From JAHFUI01 sp039931615 (lineage in GTDB: Bacteria > Acidobacteriota > Vicinamibacteria > Vicinamibacterales > CAVVIG01): a stretch of 64,000 bases of DNA. Below, in pieces: positions 46,376 to 55,800 of this stretch (positions are counted from its first letter, which is position 1; the number at the start of each line of letters is the position of its first letter). The translations under genes and the position numbers were made by a program. The notes beneath the pieces were generated by a model. That model was not told the origin of the DNA. It saw only the letters and a program-made list of their open reading frames with translations, and ran no database searches. The stretch lies in assembly GCA_039931615.1 (NCBI GenBank), contig JBDTRR010000005.1, forward strand, positions 62,001 through 126,000, in the 5' to 3' direction.

Positions 46376-47587
46376 TCAGCCGGTGGGGGAGAGCTCGCGC
46401 CGGCTCCCGGCCGCGCGTTCGATCAACTCGACCAGCGGCGCCAGCCGCGTCGGCCAGGCCAGGCCGGTAAGTTGGGCTCGCGCCGCCTGCCGGCGCCTGG
46501 CGTCGGCGGGAGACGACAGCAGGTCGATCACCGCCGCGGCGAATTGCTCCGGCGTGTCGGCGAGGCGACACGCCGGCAAGACCTCCGCCGGAAGGCCGTC
46601 CCACACCTGGCGGGTGACCACCGACGGCAGTCCGGCGGCGGCGGCTTCCAGCACCTTGTTCTGAACGCCTCTCGCCTGGTGCAGCGGCGCCACGGCGATC
46701 GCGGATCGCCACAGGTAGGGGCGGATATCGGGCACCCCGCCGGTCACCTCGATCGATTGATCGACGTCGGCGAGCCGCCGGACGACGCGCGTCGGTGACA
46801 ATCCGGCCAGGGTCAACCGGGCCGATGGCCGGGCCGCCCGCACGCGCGGCCACACCTCGCGCGCGAACCAGACCGCGCCGTCGGCGTTGGGCGCGTAGTT
46901 GAATACTGCGGCGAAGATGACCTGTTCGCCGGGCGACGGCGGGTCGCGCGGGCAGAGGGCGTCGACGTCGACGCCGTTCGGCACCACCCGGATGTCCGCG
47001 CCCGGGCAGACCTGCAGCAGCGTCTGACGCTCCCGCTCGTTGACGACCAGCGAGGCGAACGCCGCGCGCACCGCGCGACTCTCGAACGCGGCCAGACAAC
47101 GCGCCTCGCGCCGGTAGACCCATGACCGCGGAAAGGCCGCCGCCCCGGCGAAGGCTGCCCATTTCGCGGAATCGACATCGACGAAATCGACGACCAGCGG
47201 AATGCCGGCGAGCGGGGGCGCGAGGGCGAGCGGCGCCACGCCTGAGCAATAGGCCAGCACCACGTCGGGGCGCCAGTCCGCGGTCACGCGGTCGAGCGCC
47301 GCCTGCATCTCCGGCGCATCGAACAGCACATGCGTCAACGGCGTCGCCGTCTGCAGCGTCAGCGCGGCGCGGATCAGATTGCGGGTGCGCGGAACGAGCG
47401 CCGTCGAGACCCGCACGCCGGTCCGGCGGAGTGCTTCCGCCTCGGCCGCTTCCGCCCGATCGTGGACCAGCGAGACGACGTGCACATCGGCGCGGGCCGC
47501 CAGTTGCTTGACCATGTGAAAGGCGCGGATCCGATCGCCCCGATTCGGGGCGAACGGCAGCCGGTGGGTGAGGACCAGGACGTTCAT
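46376..47587 (-). CDS. Glycosyltransferase, XrtA/EpsH-system type (Stp1-like)
   Basis: A 403-residue GT-B sugar transferase from the ATG at 47587 (MNVLVLTHRLPFAPNRGDRI). The opening, PLVVDFVDVDSAKWAAFAGA, RREARCLAAFESRAVRAAF, and the C-terminal PLHQARGVQNKVLEAAAAGL and PSVVTRQVWDGLP fit the TIGR03087 group found in PEP-CTERM/EpsH loci. It is the last of four genes joined by ATGA overlaps. Donor sugar is unknown. Confidence 0.9.
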   Translation of the reverse strand: MNVLVLTHRLPFAPNRGDRIRAFHMVKQLAARADVHVVSLVHDRAEAAEAEALRRTGVRVSTALVPRTRNLIRAALTLQTATPLTHVLFDAPEMQAALDRVTADWRPDVVLAYCSGVAPLALAPPLAGIPLVVDFVDVDSAKWAAFAGAAAFPRSWVYRREARCLAAFESRAVRAAFASLVVNERERQTLLQVCPGADIRVVPNGVDVDALCPRDPPSPGEQVIFAAVFNYAPNADGAVWFAREVWPRVRAARPSARLTLAGLSPTRVVRRLADVDQSIEVTGGVPDIRPYLWRSAIAVAPLHQARGVQNKVLEAAAAGLPSVVTRQVWDGLPAEVLPACRLADTPEQFAAAVIDLLSSPADARRRQAARAQLTGLAWPTRLAPLVELIERAAGSRRELSPTG

Positions 47588-48195
47588 ACCGCGCGCGCCG
47601 TTTCGTCGCTCTGACGGAACCGCAGCACCCGCGCCGGCGCGCCGACCGCGATGCAGCCGGCCGGCAGCGGCCGCGTCACGACCGAACCGGCGCCGACGAC
47701 GGTATCGCGGCCGACGTCCGCCATCACCACTGCCGTGGCGCCGATCCAGCACCCGGCGCCGATCCGCACCTCCCGCTCGGTACGGGCCTGATCGCGGATC
47801 GGCCGCGACGGGTCGGCGATGGAATGGGTGTGCGCGCCGCTCGGGACGTGCACGCCCGCCGCGATCATCACATCGCGCTCGACATGGACGAGACCGAGGT
47901 GGCAGCCCGGCCCGATGTAGGCGCCGGCATCGAGCCGCGTGCCGGCCCGCGAAAAGGTGGTGCCGAACTCGATCACCGCCGACTTGTGACAGCCCGCCAG
48001 CGTGCGGCTGAGATACGCCCGCCGCAGATACTGCCCGCCGATCCCCGGAATCAGTGACAGCAGCTGTGACGACGACTGCAGCGCCCGATCGGGTCCGAGC
48101 AGGGCGGCGCGGACGACGTAGGACAGCAGCAGCGGCGCCACGACCACCGCGGCCGCGCCTCGAGCCAGGGATTTCGCGGCCTCTTTGACCATCAT
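47584..48195 (-). CDS. Hexapeptide-repeat acyltransferase
   Basis: A 203-residue left-handed beta-helix acyltransferase. I use the ATG at 48195, with GGAG eight bases upstream, rather than the GTG at 48201. An N-terminal hydrophobic helix (LARGAAAVVVAPLLLSYVV) precedes hexapeptide turns (IGPGCHLGLVHVERDVMIAA, VRIGAGCWIGATAVVMADVG). The final VGAGSVVTRPLPAGCIAVG is typical of the CysE/WcaF-like group, and the His in SGAHTHSI is likely catalytic. It probably O-acetylates the polymer unit. Confidence 0.88.
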   Translation of the reverse strand: MMVKEAAKSLARGAAAVVVAPLLLSYVVRAALLGPDRALQSSSQLLSLIPGIGGQYLRRAYLSRTLAGCHKSAVIEFGTTFSRAGTRLDAGAYIGPGCHLGLVHVERDVMIAAGVHVPSGAHTHSIADPSRPIRDQARTEREVRIGAGCWIGATAVVMADVGRDTVVGAGSVVTRPLPAGCIAVGAPARVLRFRQSDETARAV

Positions 48196-49370
48196 GCGCA
48201 CTGCTCCGAGATTCGGCCGAGCGGCCGCACGCGCTGCGCCGCCAGCTCGCTGTAGATCCGTTCAAGCGCGGCGACCCGGGCGCCGAACGACAGCGTCGTC
48301 TCGATGCGGCGCCGCGCCCGCGCCACCCGCTCGTGCGTCTGCACCGGTTCGAGCAGGGCGCGCTCGATCGCCGCCGCCAGCTGGTTGAGGTCGCCGCACG
48401 GCACGACCAGCCCTTCCCGATCGTGCTCGATCATCTCCTCGGTGCCGCCGGCGGCCGTCGCGACCAGCGGCGTCTCCAGCGCCATCGCCTCGAGCACCGC
48501 GTTGGAGGTGCCTTCGTAGTCCGACGACTGCACGAACAGATCGAAGCCATGGTGAAGCCGGGTGATGTCGGGCTGGTGTCCCAGCCACCGGCACGCTCCC
48601 GCCGGGAGCAGGCGATCGGCCAGCGCCTCGAGCTCGCCACGCTGGCTGCCGTCACCGGCGATCAACAGGCGGAGCCCGGGCCAGCGGCCGCGCAGCGCGG
48701 CGCAGGCCCGAATCAACAGGTCGAACCGCTTCTGCGGCTCGAGGCGTCCGATCGACCCGACCACGATCTCGCCGGGCGCGATGCCGAGCTCCTGCCGAAC
48801 GACGGACTCGCGCGCCCGATCGCGGCGGAACGACTGCGGGTCGATGCCGTTGAGGATCACGCGCACGCGATCGGCCGGCACGTGGTGGTTCAGCAGCTCG
48901 GCGCGAATCTGACTCGACACCGCGATGGTCATCGGAAACGCGCGCAGCAGCCGTTTGTCGAGGGCGTAGTAGAGCCAGCGTTCCCGCCAGCTGTGGCCGG
49001 TCCAGCCATGCAGGGTGGCGAGCGGGATCGTCCCTTCGGCTCGCGCCAGCAGCAGCGCCAGCAGATCCGTCTTGTACTCGTGGGCGTGGACGATGTCGAT
49101 CGAGCGTTCCCGGACCAGCCGGCGCAGCGCCGGCCAGATGCGGCGATCGAACGAGCTGCGCTCGAGGATCTCGACGTAGTCGATGCCGAGGTGTCCGGCC
49201 CGGGCGTCGATCCCGAACAACTGGTCGCGCCCGTCGCGAATGTAGCAGACCGTGACCGCGAAGCGGTCGGTGTCGGCGTGCTGCGCGCCGAGCAGGATGG
49301 TCTTCTCCGGACCGCCGCCGGTCCCGCGGACGCTCCTGAGCTCGAGGACGCGGATCCGATCGCGGATCAT
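48192..49370 (-). CDS. Family-4 glycosyltransferase
   Basis: A 392-residue GT-B enzyme from the ATG at 49370, which overlaps the upstream gene's stop (ATGA). Motifs are LELRSVRGTGGGPEKTILLG, DIVHAHEYKTDLLALLLARA, RVRVILNGIDPQSFRRDRAR, EIVVGSIGRLEPQKRFDLLI and SDYEGTSNAVLEAMALETPL. The GGGPEK loop resembles enzymes using UDP-hexoses. Its stop overlaps the acyltransferase start. Donor and acceptor cannot be told. Confidence 0.88.
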   Translation of the reverse strand: MIRDRIRVLELRSVRGTGGGPEKTILLGAQHADTDRFAVTVCYIRDGRDQLFGIDARAGHLGIDYVEILERSSFDRRIWPALRRLVRERSIDIVHAHEYKTDLLALLLARAEGTIPLATLHGWTGHSWRERWLYYALDKRLLRAFPMTIAVSSQIRAELLNHHVPADRVRVILNGIDPQSFRRDRARESVVRQELGIAPGEIVVGSIGRLEPQKRFDLLIRACAALRGRWPGLRLLIAGDGSQRGELEALADRLLPAGACRWLGHQPDITRLHHGFDLFVQSSDYEGTSNAVLEAMALETPLVATAAGGTEEMIEHDREGLVVPCGDLNQLAAAIERALLEPVQTHERVARARRRIETTLSFGARVAALERIYSELAAQRVRPLGRISEQCA

Positions 49371-50683
49371 CGGATCCGCACCGTCGGTTGGATCGCCAGC
49401 CGGTGCGGCGCCGCTGCCGCCGTCCGGCTGGCCTCGGCCACCGCGGCGCACGCCAGCGCCCCGACCACCGGCCAGTCGTAGCGCTGCCGCGCCAGCCGTT
49501 TCGCGCGCTGCGCGCGGTTCCGGGCGCCGACCGGGTCGAGCAGCAGGTCGATGATGCCGGCGGCAAAGTCGCGGCGATCGGCGATGACAAGATGTTCACC
49601 GTCATTGGCGGCGATGCCCTCGCAACCGACTGGCGTCGAGATCACCGGCAGGCCGGCGCCGAACGCCTCGAGGATCTTCAGGCGCGTGCCGCCGCCGGAC
49701 TCGAGCGGCACCGCCAGCACGTGCGCGCTGCGAAAATAGGCGGCGACGTCGGGCACATGCCCGGCGATGTCGACACCGTCAGTGGCGCGCGCCAGCGCCA
49801 TCAAGTCGGGGTCGGGGTCCTTTCCGACGATGACCACGCGCGCGTCCGGCAGACGGCGGCGCACCAGCGGCAGCACCTCGGCGGCAAGAAAGCGCGCGGC
49901 GCTGACGTTCGGCGGCCAGGTCAACGATCCGACGTAGAGAATGGTCGGCGGACCGGTCCGGGCGCCGGCCGGGAGCCGTTCGTAGGCGTCGCAATCGACG
50001 CCGTTCGGCACCACGACGACGCGTTTGGCGCCGATGCCGGTGAAATAGCTGGCGTCGTCGGCGGAGACGGCGAGAATCGTGTCGGCCAGCGCGACCGCGC
50101 GCTGCTCCATGCGCGCAATCAGCGCCGCTTCACCTTCGAGATAGCGCCGGCGGACCGCGCCGCCCGCCTCGACGGCGGCGCGCGACACCAGCCGCGAGTA
50201 GACATTGTGCATGTCGATGATCAGCGGAATCCGGTCCAGACCGCCGGCGTAGACCAGCGAATCGAGATGATCCAGGTACAGCACGTCGGGACGCCGCACC
50301 TTGATTTCGTCCCGAAGGGCGCGCGCGACGGCGCGGTATCGATGCCGCGAGAACATGACGTACGGTTCGCGCCGGACGGCCGCCAGGCCAACCTTGACGG
50401 TCTCGGTGACGGCGGTGCGCGCCGACACCGGCACCAGCCGGGGGTGGAGACCGGCCCGCGCCAGCGCGCGGCAGCCCTCGTCGTCGCGGCCCGACGCCGG
50501 CGCGACCAGCCGCACATCGAACGCGGTCGTCAGAGTTCGGAGCAGATGATAGGTTCGGAGATGTCCGCCCGTGTCGAGAGGCCAGGGCGCCTCGCTCGTC
50601 ACCGCCAGCAGGGAACAGCGGTCCGGTGACGGCCGCGGTTGGGAATCGACCTTCGGCATCAGCCGTAGTGAATGAGCTGGCAT
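49367..50683 (-). CDS. Glycosyltransferase (GT4-like), first gene of its operon
   Basis: A protein of about 438 residues. Its ATG is uncertain (50683 or 50659; neither has a strong ribosome site). Motifs are APWPLDTGGHLRTYHLLRTL, RPDVLYLDHLDSLVYAGGLD, VVVVPNGVDCDAYERLPAGA, TILYVGSLTWPPNVSAARFL, and VPLESGGGTRLKILEAFGAG. The last is the donor-sugar site of the branch also seen in the gene at 46376, so the two may be old paralogues. It leads the four-gene run 50.7-46.4 kb, with a sigma-54-type element 60 bp upstream. Confidence 0.86.
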   Translation of the reverse strand: MPAHSLRLMPKVDSQPRPSPDRCSLLAVTSEAPWPLDTGGHLRTYHLLRTLTTAFDVRLVAPASGRDDEGCRALARAGLHPRLVPVSARTAVTETVKVGLAAVRREPYVMFSRHRYRAVARALRDEIKVRRPDVLYLDHLDSLVYAGGLDRIPLIIDMHNVYSRLVSRAAVEAGGAVRRRYLEGEAALIARMEQRAVALADTILAVSADDASYFTGIGAKRVVVVPNGVDCDAYERLPAGARTGPPTILYVGSLTWPPNVSAARFLAAEVLPLVRRRLPDARVVIVGKDPDPDLMALARATDGVDIAGHVPDVAAYFRSAHVLAVPLESGGGTRLKILEAFGAGLPVISTPVGCEGIAANDGEHLVIADRRDFAAGIIDLLLDPVGARNRAQRAKRLARQRYDWPVVGALACAAVAEASRTAAAAPHRLAIQPTVRIR

Positions 50684-50742
50684 GGGTTTCTTGACACTGT
50701 CGACTGCTGGCCGATACGGCGACCCCGGCGCTGGACAAGGGG

Positions 50743-50757
50743 GCAAGAGACATGCCG
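50743..50757 (-). promoter_or_regulatory. Candidate sigma-54 promoter of the glycosyltransferase operon
   Basis: Minus strand CGGCATGTCTCTTGC fits GG-N10-GC with TTGC at -12 and GGCA at -24. It is 60 bp before the first glycosyltransferase start. The palindrome at 50873 lies 116 bp upstream. Confidence 0.55.
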
Positions 50758-50872
50758 CCACGGCGGCGCGGCGGCACCGCGACCGCGATCGATGATTCAG
50801 GCCTGAGACCGCGCCACGGCAAGGCGAATCCGCCGCCGATCAGTTCTGCCGGCTCTGCGGCCAACCGTTGTC

Positions 50873-50890
50873 GGCAGACAAAAGTCGCCG
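50873..50890. promoter_or_regulatory. Candidate enhancer site between divergent operons
   Basis: GGCAGACAAAAGTCGCCG keeps the GGCAGAC-N4-GTC core of the 31328 site, with two changes in the right arm. It sits between the minus glycosyltransferase operon and the + strand amidotransferase gene and could serve both. Confidence 0.4.
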
Positions 50891-51076
50891 CCACTGACGA
50901 ATCTGTCGGAAGGCCAGCTTTTCGACCGCGTCGCTCGCGGTCGAATTCAACGTTCGCGCCGCGTGCTCACCGAGCGGCGCGCCCACACAGCATCCGGCTG
51001 CCAGCTCATCCCTCGCTGCCGACATCAGGTGTGAATGCCAGCGCGCGAAGCCGCTGCGGTCTGCTAGGCTGCTTCT

Positions 51077-53017
51077 ATGTGTGGTCTTTGCGGTATCGTC
51101 TCGCTCGAAGGTCCGCTGGACCCGCGCCTGCGCCTCGCCATCGGGTCGATGACGTCGACGATCCATCACCGCGGTCCGGACGGCCAGGGTCTGTGGACCG
51201 ATGAGACGGCGGCGCTGGGCCACCGGCGGCTCGCCATCATCGATCGCGAGGGCGGCGCCCAGCCGATGACCAACGAAGACGGCTCGTGCTGGGTGGTGTT
51301 CAACGGCGAGATCTACAATCACCGATCGCTGCGCGAGCGGCTGCTGTCGCGCGGCCATGTCTTCCGGACCACCTCCGACACCGAAGCGATCCTGCACGCC
51401 TACGAGGAGTTCGGGGCGGCGTGCGTGCCGATGTTCGAAGGCATGTTCGCCTTCGCCATCTACGACACCCGCAAGCGCGAGCTGCTGATCGCGCGCGATC
51501 GACTGGGCAAGAAGCCGCTCTACTACGCCGAGCTCGACGGCGCGCTGCACTTCGCCAGCGAGATCAAGGCGATCCGCGCCAGTCCCGCCTGGGACCCGGA
51601 GCTCGATTTCTCCCAGCTCGAAGGCTACCTCTCACTCGGCTACTTCCTGGCCCCGGGCACCGTCTACCGGCGCGTCCACAACCTGCCGCCCGCCCACTGG
51701 CTGCGGCTGCGCGACGGCCGCATCGAGGTCCGACGCTACTGGGACATCGAGCAGTTCGACGATCATCCAGGACAGCGGCCGGCGCTGGAGCGCGAGCTCG
51801 AGGACACGCTCCGCACCGCGGTCGTCGATCGGCTCGAGAGCGAGGTGCCGCTCGGCGCGTTCCTCTCGGGCGGGATCGATTCGGGACTGGTCGTTTCGTA
51901 CATGGCGGAGGCGCTCGGACGCGGCGTGATCACCACCACCGTCGGGTTCGGCGAAGCCGCGCACAACGAGCTCGACGCCGCGGCCCTGACCGCGGCGCAA
52001 TTTGGCACCGAGCACCACGTCGAGATCATCCAGCCGCGGCTGGCCGAGGTGCTGGACCAGATCGTCGGCGCCTTCGACGAGCCGTTCGCCGACGCCTCGG
52101 CGATTCCGACGTTCCACGTCGCCGGCATGTCGAAGCGTCACGTGACGGTGGCGTTGAGCGGGGACGGCGGCGACGAGGCGTTCAGCGGCTACAGCCAGCG
52201 CTACGTGCCGCACGCCCTGGAGTCGATCGCCAGGCCGCTGCTGCCGGGCGCGGCCGGGCGCCGCGCCGCCGCCTGGCTGGGCGAGCGCTGGCCGCGGTCG
52301 CCGCAGCTGCCGCGGGCGCTGCGATGGGGCAGCCTGATCGAAAACATCGCCCGCAATCCGGAGGCCGCCTACTACGCCGACCTGTGCATGGTGAAGCCGG
52401 AACAATCGAGGCGGCTGCTCGGCCAGGCGCCCTTGCGCGATCCGGCCGCGAGCAGCGTCTACGACGCGGTCACCGCCCCATACCGGCGCTGCCCGTCGTC
52501 GAGTCCCGTGCAGAAAGCGGAATACGCCGACCTCAACATCTACCTGCCCAACGATGTGCTGGTGAAGGTCGATCGCATGACCATGCAGCACGGCCTCGAA
52601 GTCCGCTGTCCGCTGCTCGACCACCGGATCATCGAACTGGCGTTCCGGATTCCGCGGCGGCAGAAGATGCCGTACCTGCGGCCGAAGTATCTCCTCCGCC
52701 AGCTGGCCGAGCGCCGTCTGCCCGCCGGTCTGTCGCGGCTGCCCAAGCACGGCTTCTCGGCGCCGATTGCGGAATGGCTGGCCGGGCCGTGTGCGCCGGA
52801 GTTCGAAGCCGACGTGCTCCAGGCCGGCGCCGCCGTTCACACGATGATCGATGGCGCCTATGTCCGGCAGCTGTTCGACCAGCACCGGGCCGGGCAGGCC
52901 GACCATGCCCAGGCGCTGTGGACGGTGTGGATGCTGGCCCGCTGGTGCGCCCTGGATGCGGCGCAGCGCCAACCCGTGCTCCCGCTGCCGGCGGTGGCGA
53001 TGCAGGCGGCGCGGTGA
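51077..53017 (+). CDS. Asparagine-synthase-like amidotransferase, XrtA-system type
   Basis: A 646-residue class II glutamine amidotransferase. Cys2 of MCGLCGIVSLEG is the nucleophile, with HRRLAIIDREGGAQPM and NGEIYNHRSLRERLLSRGH completing the glutaminase domain. The synthetase domain has the ATP loop FLSGGIDSGLVVSYMAEAL and ALSGDGGDEAFSGYSQRYVP. Length and context fit the exosortase-A amidotransferase group (TIGR03108), thought to amidate a sugar acid of the polymer rather than make asparagine. No sigma-54 element is seen in its own direction (the nearest candidate has the wrong spacing). Confidence 0.9.
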   Translation: MCGLCGIVSLEGPLDPRLRLAIGSMTSTIHHRGPDGQGLWTDETAALGHRRLAIIDREGGAQPMTNEDGSCWVVFNGEIYNHRSLRERLLSRGHVFRTTSDTEAILHAYEEFGAACVPMFEGMFAFAIYDTRKRELLIARDRLGKKPLYYAELDGALHFASEIKAIRASPAWDPELDFSQLEGYLSLGYFLAPGTVYRRVHNLPPAHWLRLRDGRIEVRRYWDIEQFDDHPGQRPALERELEDTLRTAVVDRLESEVPLGAFLSGGIDSGLVVSYMAEALGRGVITTTVGFGEAAHNELDAAALTAAQFGTEHHVEIIQPRLAEVLDQIVGAFDEPFADASAIPTFHVAGMSKRHVTVALSGDGGDEAFSGYSQRYVPHALESIARPLLPGAAGRRAAAWLGERWPRSPQLPRALRWGSLIENIARNPEAAYYADLCMVKPEQSRRLLGQAPLRDPAASSVYDAVTAPYRRCPSSSPVQKAEYADLNIYLPNDVLVKVDRMTMQHGLEVRCPLLDHRIIELAFRIPRRQKMPYLRPKYLLRQLAERRLPAGLSRLPKHGFSAPIAEWLAGPCAPEFEADVLQAGAAVHTMIDGAYVRQLFDQHRAGQADHAQALWTVWMLARWCALDAAQRQPVLPLPAVAMQAAR

Positions 53018-53050
53018 CGCCCCTTTTTCTCGTCCGTGGAGTCCTGCGTT

Positions 53051-53103
53051 AGCCGGACCACGGATCAATCCGGCTGAAGCCGGATCCGACGTCCGAGGGG
53101 CTA
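53051..53103. repeat. Dispersed palindromic repeat copy
   Basis: Shares ACGGATCAATCCGGCTGAAG and the following GCCGGATCC with the copy at 28062. It ends in CTACGT at 53101, the reverse complement of ACGTAG. That CTA provides the TAG stop of the convergent kinase-like gene. Confidence 0.75.
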
Positions 53104-54030
53104 CGTGCGCGCGGCAAAAAATGTCTCCGGCGCGGCCCCCAGCTCACCGACCCATCCGAGCAGGATGTTCCGAAGGCGAGTCCGCCGCTCCACGCCGTAG
53201 CACTGGTTGATTCTCCAGAGCAGGTGATGCATCAGCAGGCCGGGGAGATGCGTCGGTGGGAGAGCGGCGGCGGTCAGACTACCCCTCGTGCAGACGTCGA
53301 GACAGTGAACCCGCGAAAGCGGGCACCGGCCGTCCTGAGACAGCGTCAGCGATAGCGCGAGGCCGAACGCATCGTGGAGCGGCATCAGGGTCAGACCGAA
53401 CTCGTCGAAGTCGATGACCGCGACCGACTTGCGGGAGACCAGCAGGTTGTTGAGCGAAAAATCGCCGTGCTGCCACCACGCCTGGACCGGTCCAGTCGCC
53501 GCGAGCTGATCCTGCCATTCGCCAATCCGTTGCCGCACCTCGTTGTCGAGCGGCGTGCCGTTCCGGCGGCACAGCGCTTCCTGACGTCCCAGCTCGGCGC
53601 CCATCTCGATGGTTCCGGTCCAGGCCGGCACGACCCGCGTCGCGGCATGCAGATGACCCATCACGACAACGGATCGGGAGAGGAGCTCCTCCCAGGCGGC
53701 CGGAGTGGCCAGGCTGTCAGAAAGCCGGAACCACGGCACTCCGGGCAGACCTTCCTGGATGTGCACGAACGTGCCGTCCGGCAGGCTGGTACAGCACAGG
53801 GAGTCGGCAACGCCGCCCGGAGGCATCTTCGAGCGCAGCGTCGAGAGGATGTGGTCGGTCCTGGTCAGTCGCTCTTCGTCGCCAAACTCGACGATGCAGG
53901 CCGGCCGCGACGGATCGCCGTCGAAGACCAGATACTTCGCGCGCGTCGTGCAGACGCAGGCGACGCTCGGCCGTGAGTGCTGCAGAAGCCCGGGTAGCAG
54001 GCGGTTGACGAGCGCCACGATCTCCAGCAT
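53101..54030 (-). CDS. Aminoglycoside-phosphotransferase-fold kinase
   Basis: A 309-residue APH/choline-kinase-like protein from the ATG at 54030, which overlaps the upstream stop (TGATG). The catalytic loop is WWQHGDFSLNNLLVSRKS and the metal site is VAVIDFDEFGLTLMPLHDAF. The N-terminal lobe (RAKYLVFDGDPSRPACIVEF) gives the ATP pocket. In a polysaccharide locus it may phosphorylate a sugar or lipid-linked intermediate, and drug resistance is unlikely. Its stop codon lies at the end of a dispersed repeat. It pairs with the 154-residue gene upstream. Confidence 0.75.
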   Translation of the reverse strand: MLEIVALVNRLLPGLLQHSRPSVACVCTTRAKYLVFDGDPSRPACIVEFGDEERLTRTDHILSTLRSKMPPGGVADSLCCTSLPDGTFVHIQEGLPGVPWFRLSDSLATPAAWEELLSRSVVVMGHLHAATRVVPAWTGTIEMGAELGRQEALCRRNGTPLDNEVRQRIGEWQDQLAATGPVQAWWQHGDFSLNNLLVSRKSVAVIDFDEFGLTLMPLHDAFGLALSLTLSQDGRCPLSRVHCLDVCTRGSLTAAALPPTHLPGLLMHHLLWRINQCYGVERRTRLRNILLGWVGELGAAPETFFAART

Positions 54031-54494
54031 CAGGACTTCCTGCCCATCACCACAATCGCACCGATCGCGGGGTCGTACCCGAAACACCGTGCCGCGATCC
54101 GCCGGATCGCGGCGCCGGATCCGCGGTCGCGCAGGAAACTCTCGGCATACTGCGCCGCCGCACTGTCAAGCTGATAGACGAACGCTGGCGCGTTCAACTG
54201 GGGATCGACGCCGTACCGGCACACGGTTGCCCCGCCGTTGCGCTCGATCACCCGCTGCGCGCGCCGGAGCCGCGTCGCCAGGGTGATCAGCGTCAGCAGC
54301 CGCGCCAGCGGCGCGCCATCGAGCGGCACCGCGTACGCTGCCAGGTCGCCGGCCGCGGATCGTGTCACCGCGTCGCGAAGTTCGTCGAGCTGGAAGCGCA
54401 GCGGATTCCCGCCAACGACGAGACGGCACTTCGGCCGCGGGGCGGTGGTCGCCGGATGGCCGAGCAGAAACGACTCGAGGGCGGTCTCGACCAT
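54030..54494 (-). CDS. Hypothetical protein of the exopolysaccharide locus
   Basis: A 154-residue soluble protein from the ATG at 54494 (MVETALESFLLGHPATTAPR). It contains LVVGGNPLRFQLDELRDAVT and ends with FGYDPAIGAIVVMGRKS. I recognise no family with confidence. The CRLVVGGNPLRF start resembles small sugar-binding or nucleotide-binding alpha/beta domains. The one-base stop/start overlap couples it to the kinase-like gene, so they probably work together. Confidence 0.6.
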   Translation of the reverse strand: MVETALESFLLGHPATTAPRPKCRLVVGGNPLRFQLDELRDAVTRSAAGDLAAYAVPLDGAPLARLLTLITLATRLRRAQRVIERNGGATVCRYGVDPQLNAPAFVYQLDSAAAQYAESFLRDRGSGAAIRRIAARCFGYDPAIGAIVVMGRKS

Positions 54495-54614
54495 GTCAAC
54501 TCTCGCGACGGAGCAGGGGGGGCGACGCCATCGGCAGGGCCGGAGCTCCGGTCGCGCCGCGCCGTCCCGCCGCGCGGGGCGGCCCACCCGCGCCGTCTCC
54601 AGCGAACAGCATCG

Positions 54615-55649
54615 TCATCTGGCCGCGACGCCGGATCCGATCCCTGCCGCGCGTCCGCGCCAGAACGCACCGGCTCGGATGCGGACAGCCAACGTCTCGA
54701 CCCATCGGGATCCGACCGGCCCAATCCGGCGCTTCCAGCGGAATTGCCGGAACGGTTCCCACGATGCCAGGTCCGGCCAGGTGGCCGCCGCGCAGGCGAG
54801 ATACGCGTCGCACAGCCGGACGTCGTTGTCATCGAACGCCCGTGCGCCACGCCAGAATGCCGCCTGGCCAATCGTCCGGTTCAGGATCGGTTCGAGCGAG
54901 GCGATCTCGGGACGGACCCGGCGGTAGGCGTTGAAATGCACGTCAAACGCTTTCTTCTGCTCTGCGAAGTGGCGTAGCGGCGTGTGGTCGGGATTCATGG
55001 TGTCGGCGCGCACGCGGCGGAATGCCTGATCCGCGTCCAGTTCGCACACGGCAGCGTGGGCAGCCAACCGCAGGCAGACTTCCGTACTCCCAGTATGCGG
55101 CAAGTCCGGGAGATAGTTGCCGACCTGGCGGTGCAGCGAGGTCCGGACCACGGCCGTCGACGATTGGATCGGCGTCTGGCCGAGCCGGCACGAGCGATAG
55201 AGAAACGCGCTGTAGCCCATGATCCGGTGACCGCAGTGTTCGCCGCTCCGTGCCGCGCCGAACGGCGCGGAATGGGTGAACGTGATATCGCGGCCGTAGG
55301 TCAGCCCGACCTCCGGGTGCGCGGTCATCAGCCGCGTCGCACGCATCAGCGATCCGGGGGTCAGCAGATCGTCGGCCGTCAGGAGCAGGCAGAAGGCGGC
55401 CGTCAGCTGCGCCAGCCCTTCGTTGCAGGTGGCGACATGACCGCGGCGGACCTGATGGCGCCGGTACTCGACGCGGGAATCGAGCGACGCCAGGCGCCGG
55501 CCGACCTGCTCGGTCGCATCAGTCGAGGCATCGTCGATGATCACGACCCGCACCTCCACCTTTTCCTGCGACAGCACGCTGCGGACACAGGATTCGAGCA
55601 GGTGGCCATGGTTCGAGCAGGGGACGATGACTTCGACGCGTGGATTCAT
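54615..55649 (-). CDS. Family-2 glycosyltransferase
   Basis: A 344-residue GT-A enzyme. The start MNPRVEVIVPCSNHGHLLES, the nucleotide site VVIIDDASTDATEQVGRRLA, and the metal-binding LLLTADDLLTPGSLMRATRL (a DD in the DxD position) are typical. The C-terminal 90 residues (YRRVRPEIASLEPILNRTIG) are helical and may hold the acceptor. It adds one sugar to the repeat unit on the cytoplasmic side. It is 120 bp ahead of the hypothetical/kinase pair and 151 bp after the epimerase. Confidence 0.9.
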   Translation of the reverse strand: MNPRVEVIVPCSNHGHLLESCVRSVLSQEKVEVRVVIIDDASTDATEQVGRRLASLDSRVEYRRHQVRRGHVATCNEGLAQLTAAFCLLLTADDLLTPGSLMRATRLMTAHPEVGLTYGRDITFTHSAPFGAARSGEHCGHRIMGYSAFLYRSCRLGQTPIQSSTAVVRTSLHRQVGNYLPDLPHTGSTEVCLRLAAHAAVCELDADQAFRRVRADTMNPDHTPLRHFAEQKKAFDVHFNAYRRVRPEIASLEPILNRTIGQAAFWRGARAFDDNDVRLCDAYLACAAATWPDLASWEPFRQFRWKRRIGPVGSRWVETLAVRIRAGAFWRGRAAGIGSGVAAR

Positions 55650-55800
55650 TGAAGTATGCCTCGGGGTGGAGCCGCCACGCCGGCCTTCGACCGGACCGCG
55701 GCGGGTGGTAATCCATTCGGACGCGCGCGCGCAACTGTTCGGGGCGGACGGCCGCGACGATCGCGTCCGAGGCCAGCGCCCGGCCGGGCCGGGCGGACGA

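Noticed and set aside
51040..51076. Possible sigma-54 element for the amidotransferase gene
   Set aside because: CGGTCTGCTAGGCTGC has one base too many between GG and GC and lacks TTGC, and the spacing rule is strict.
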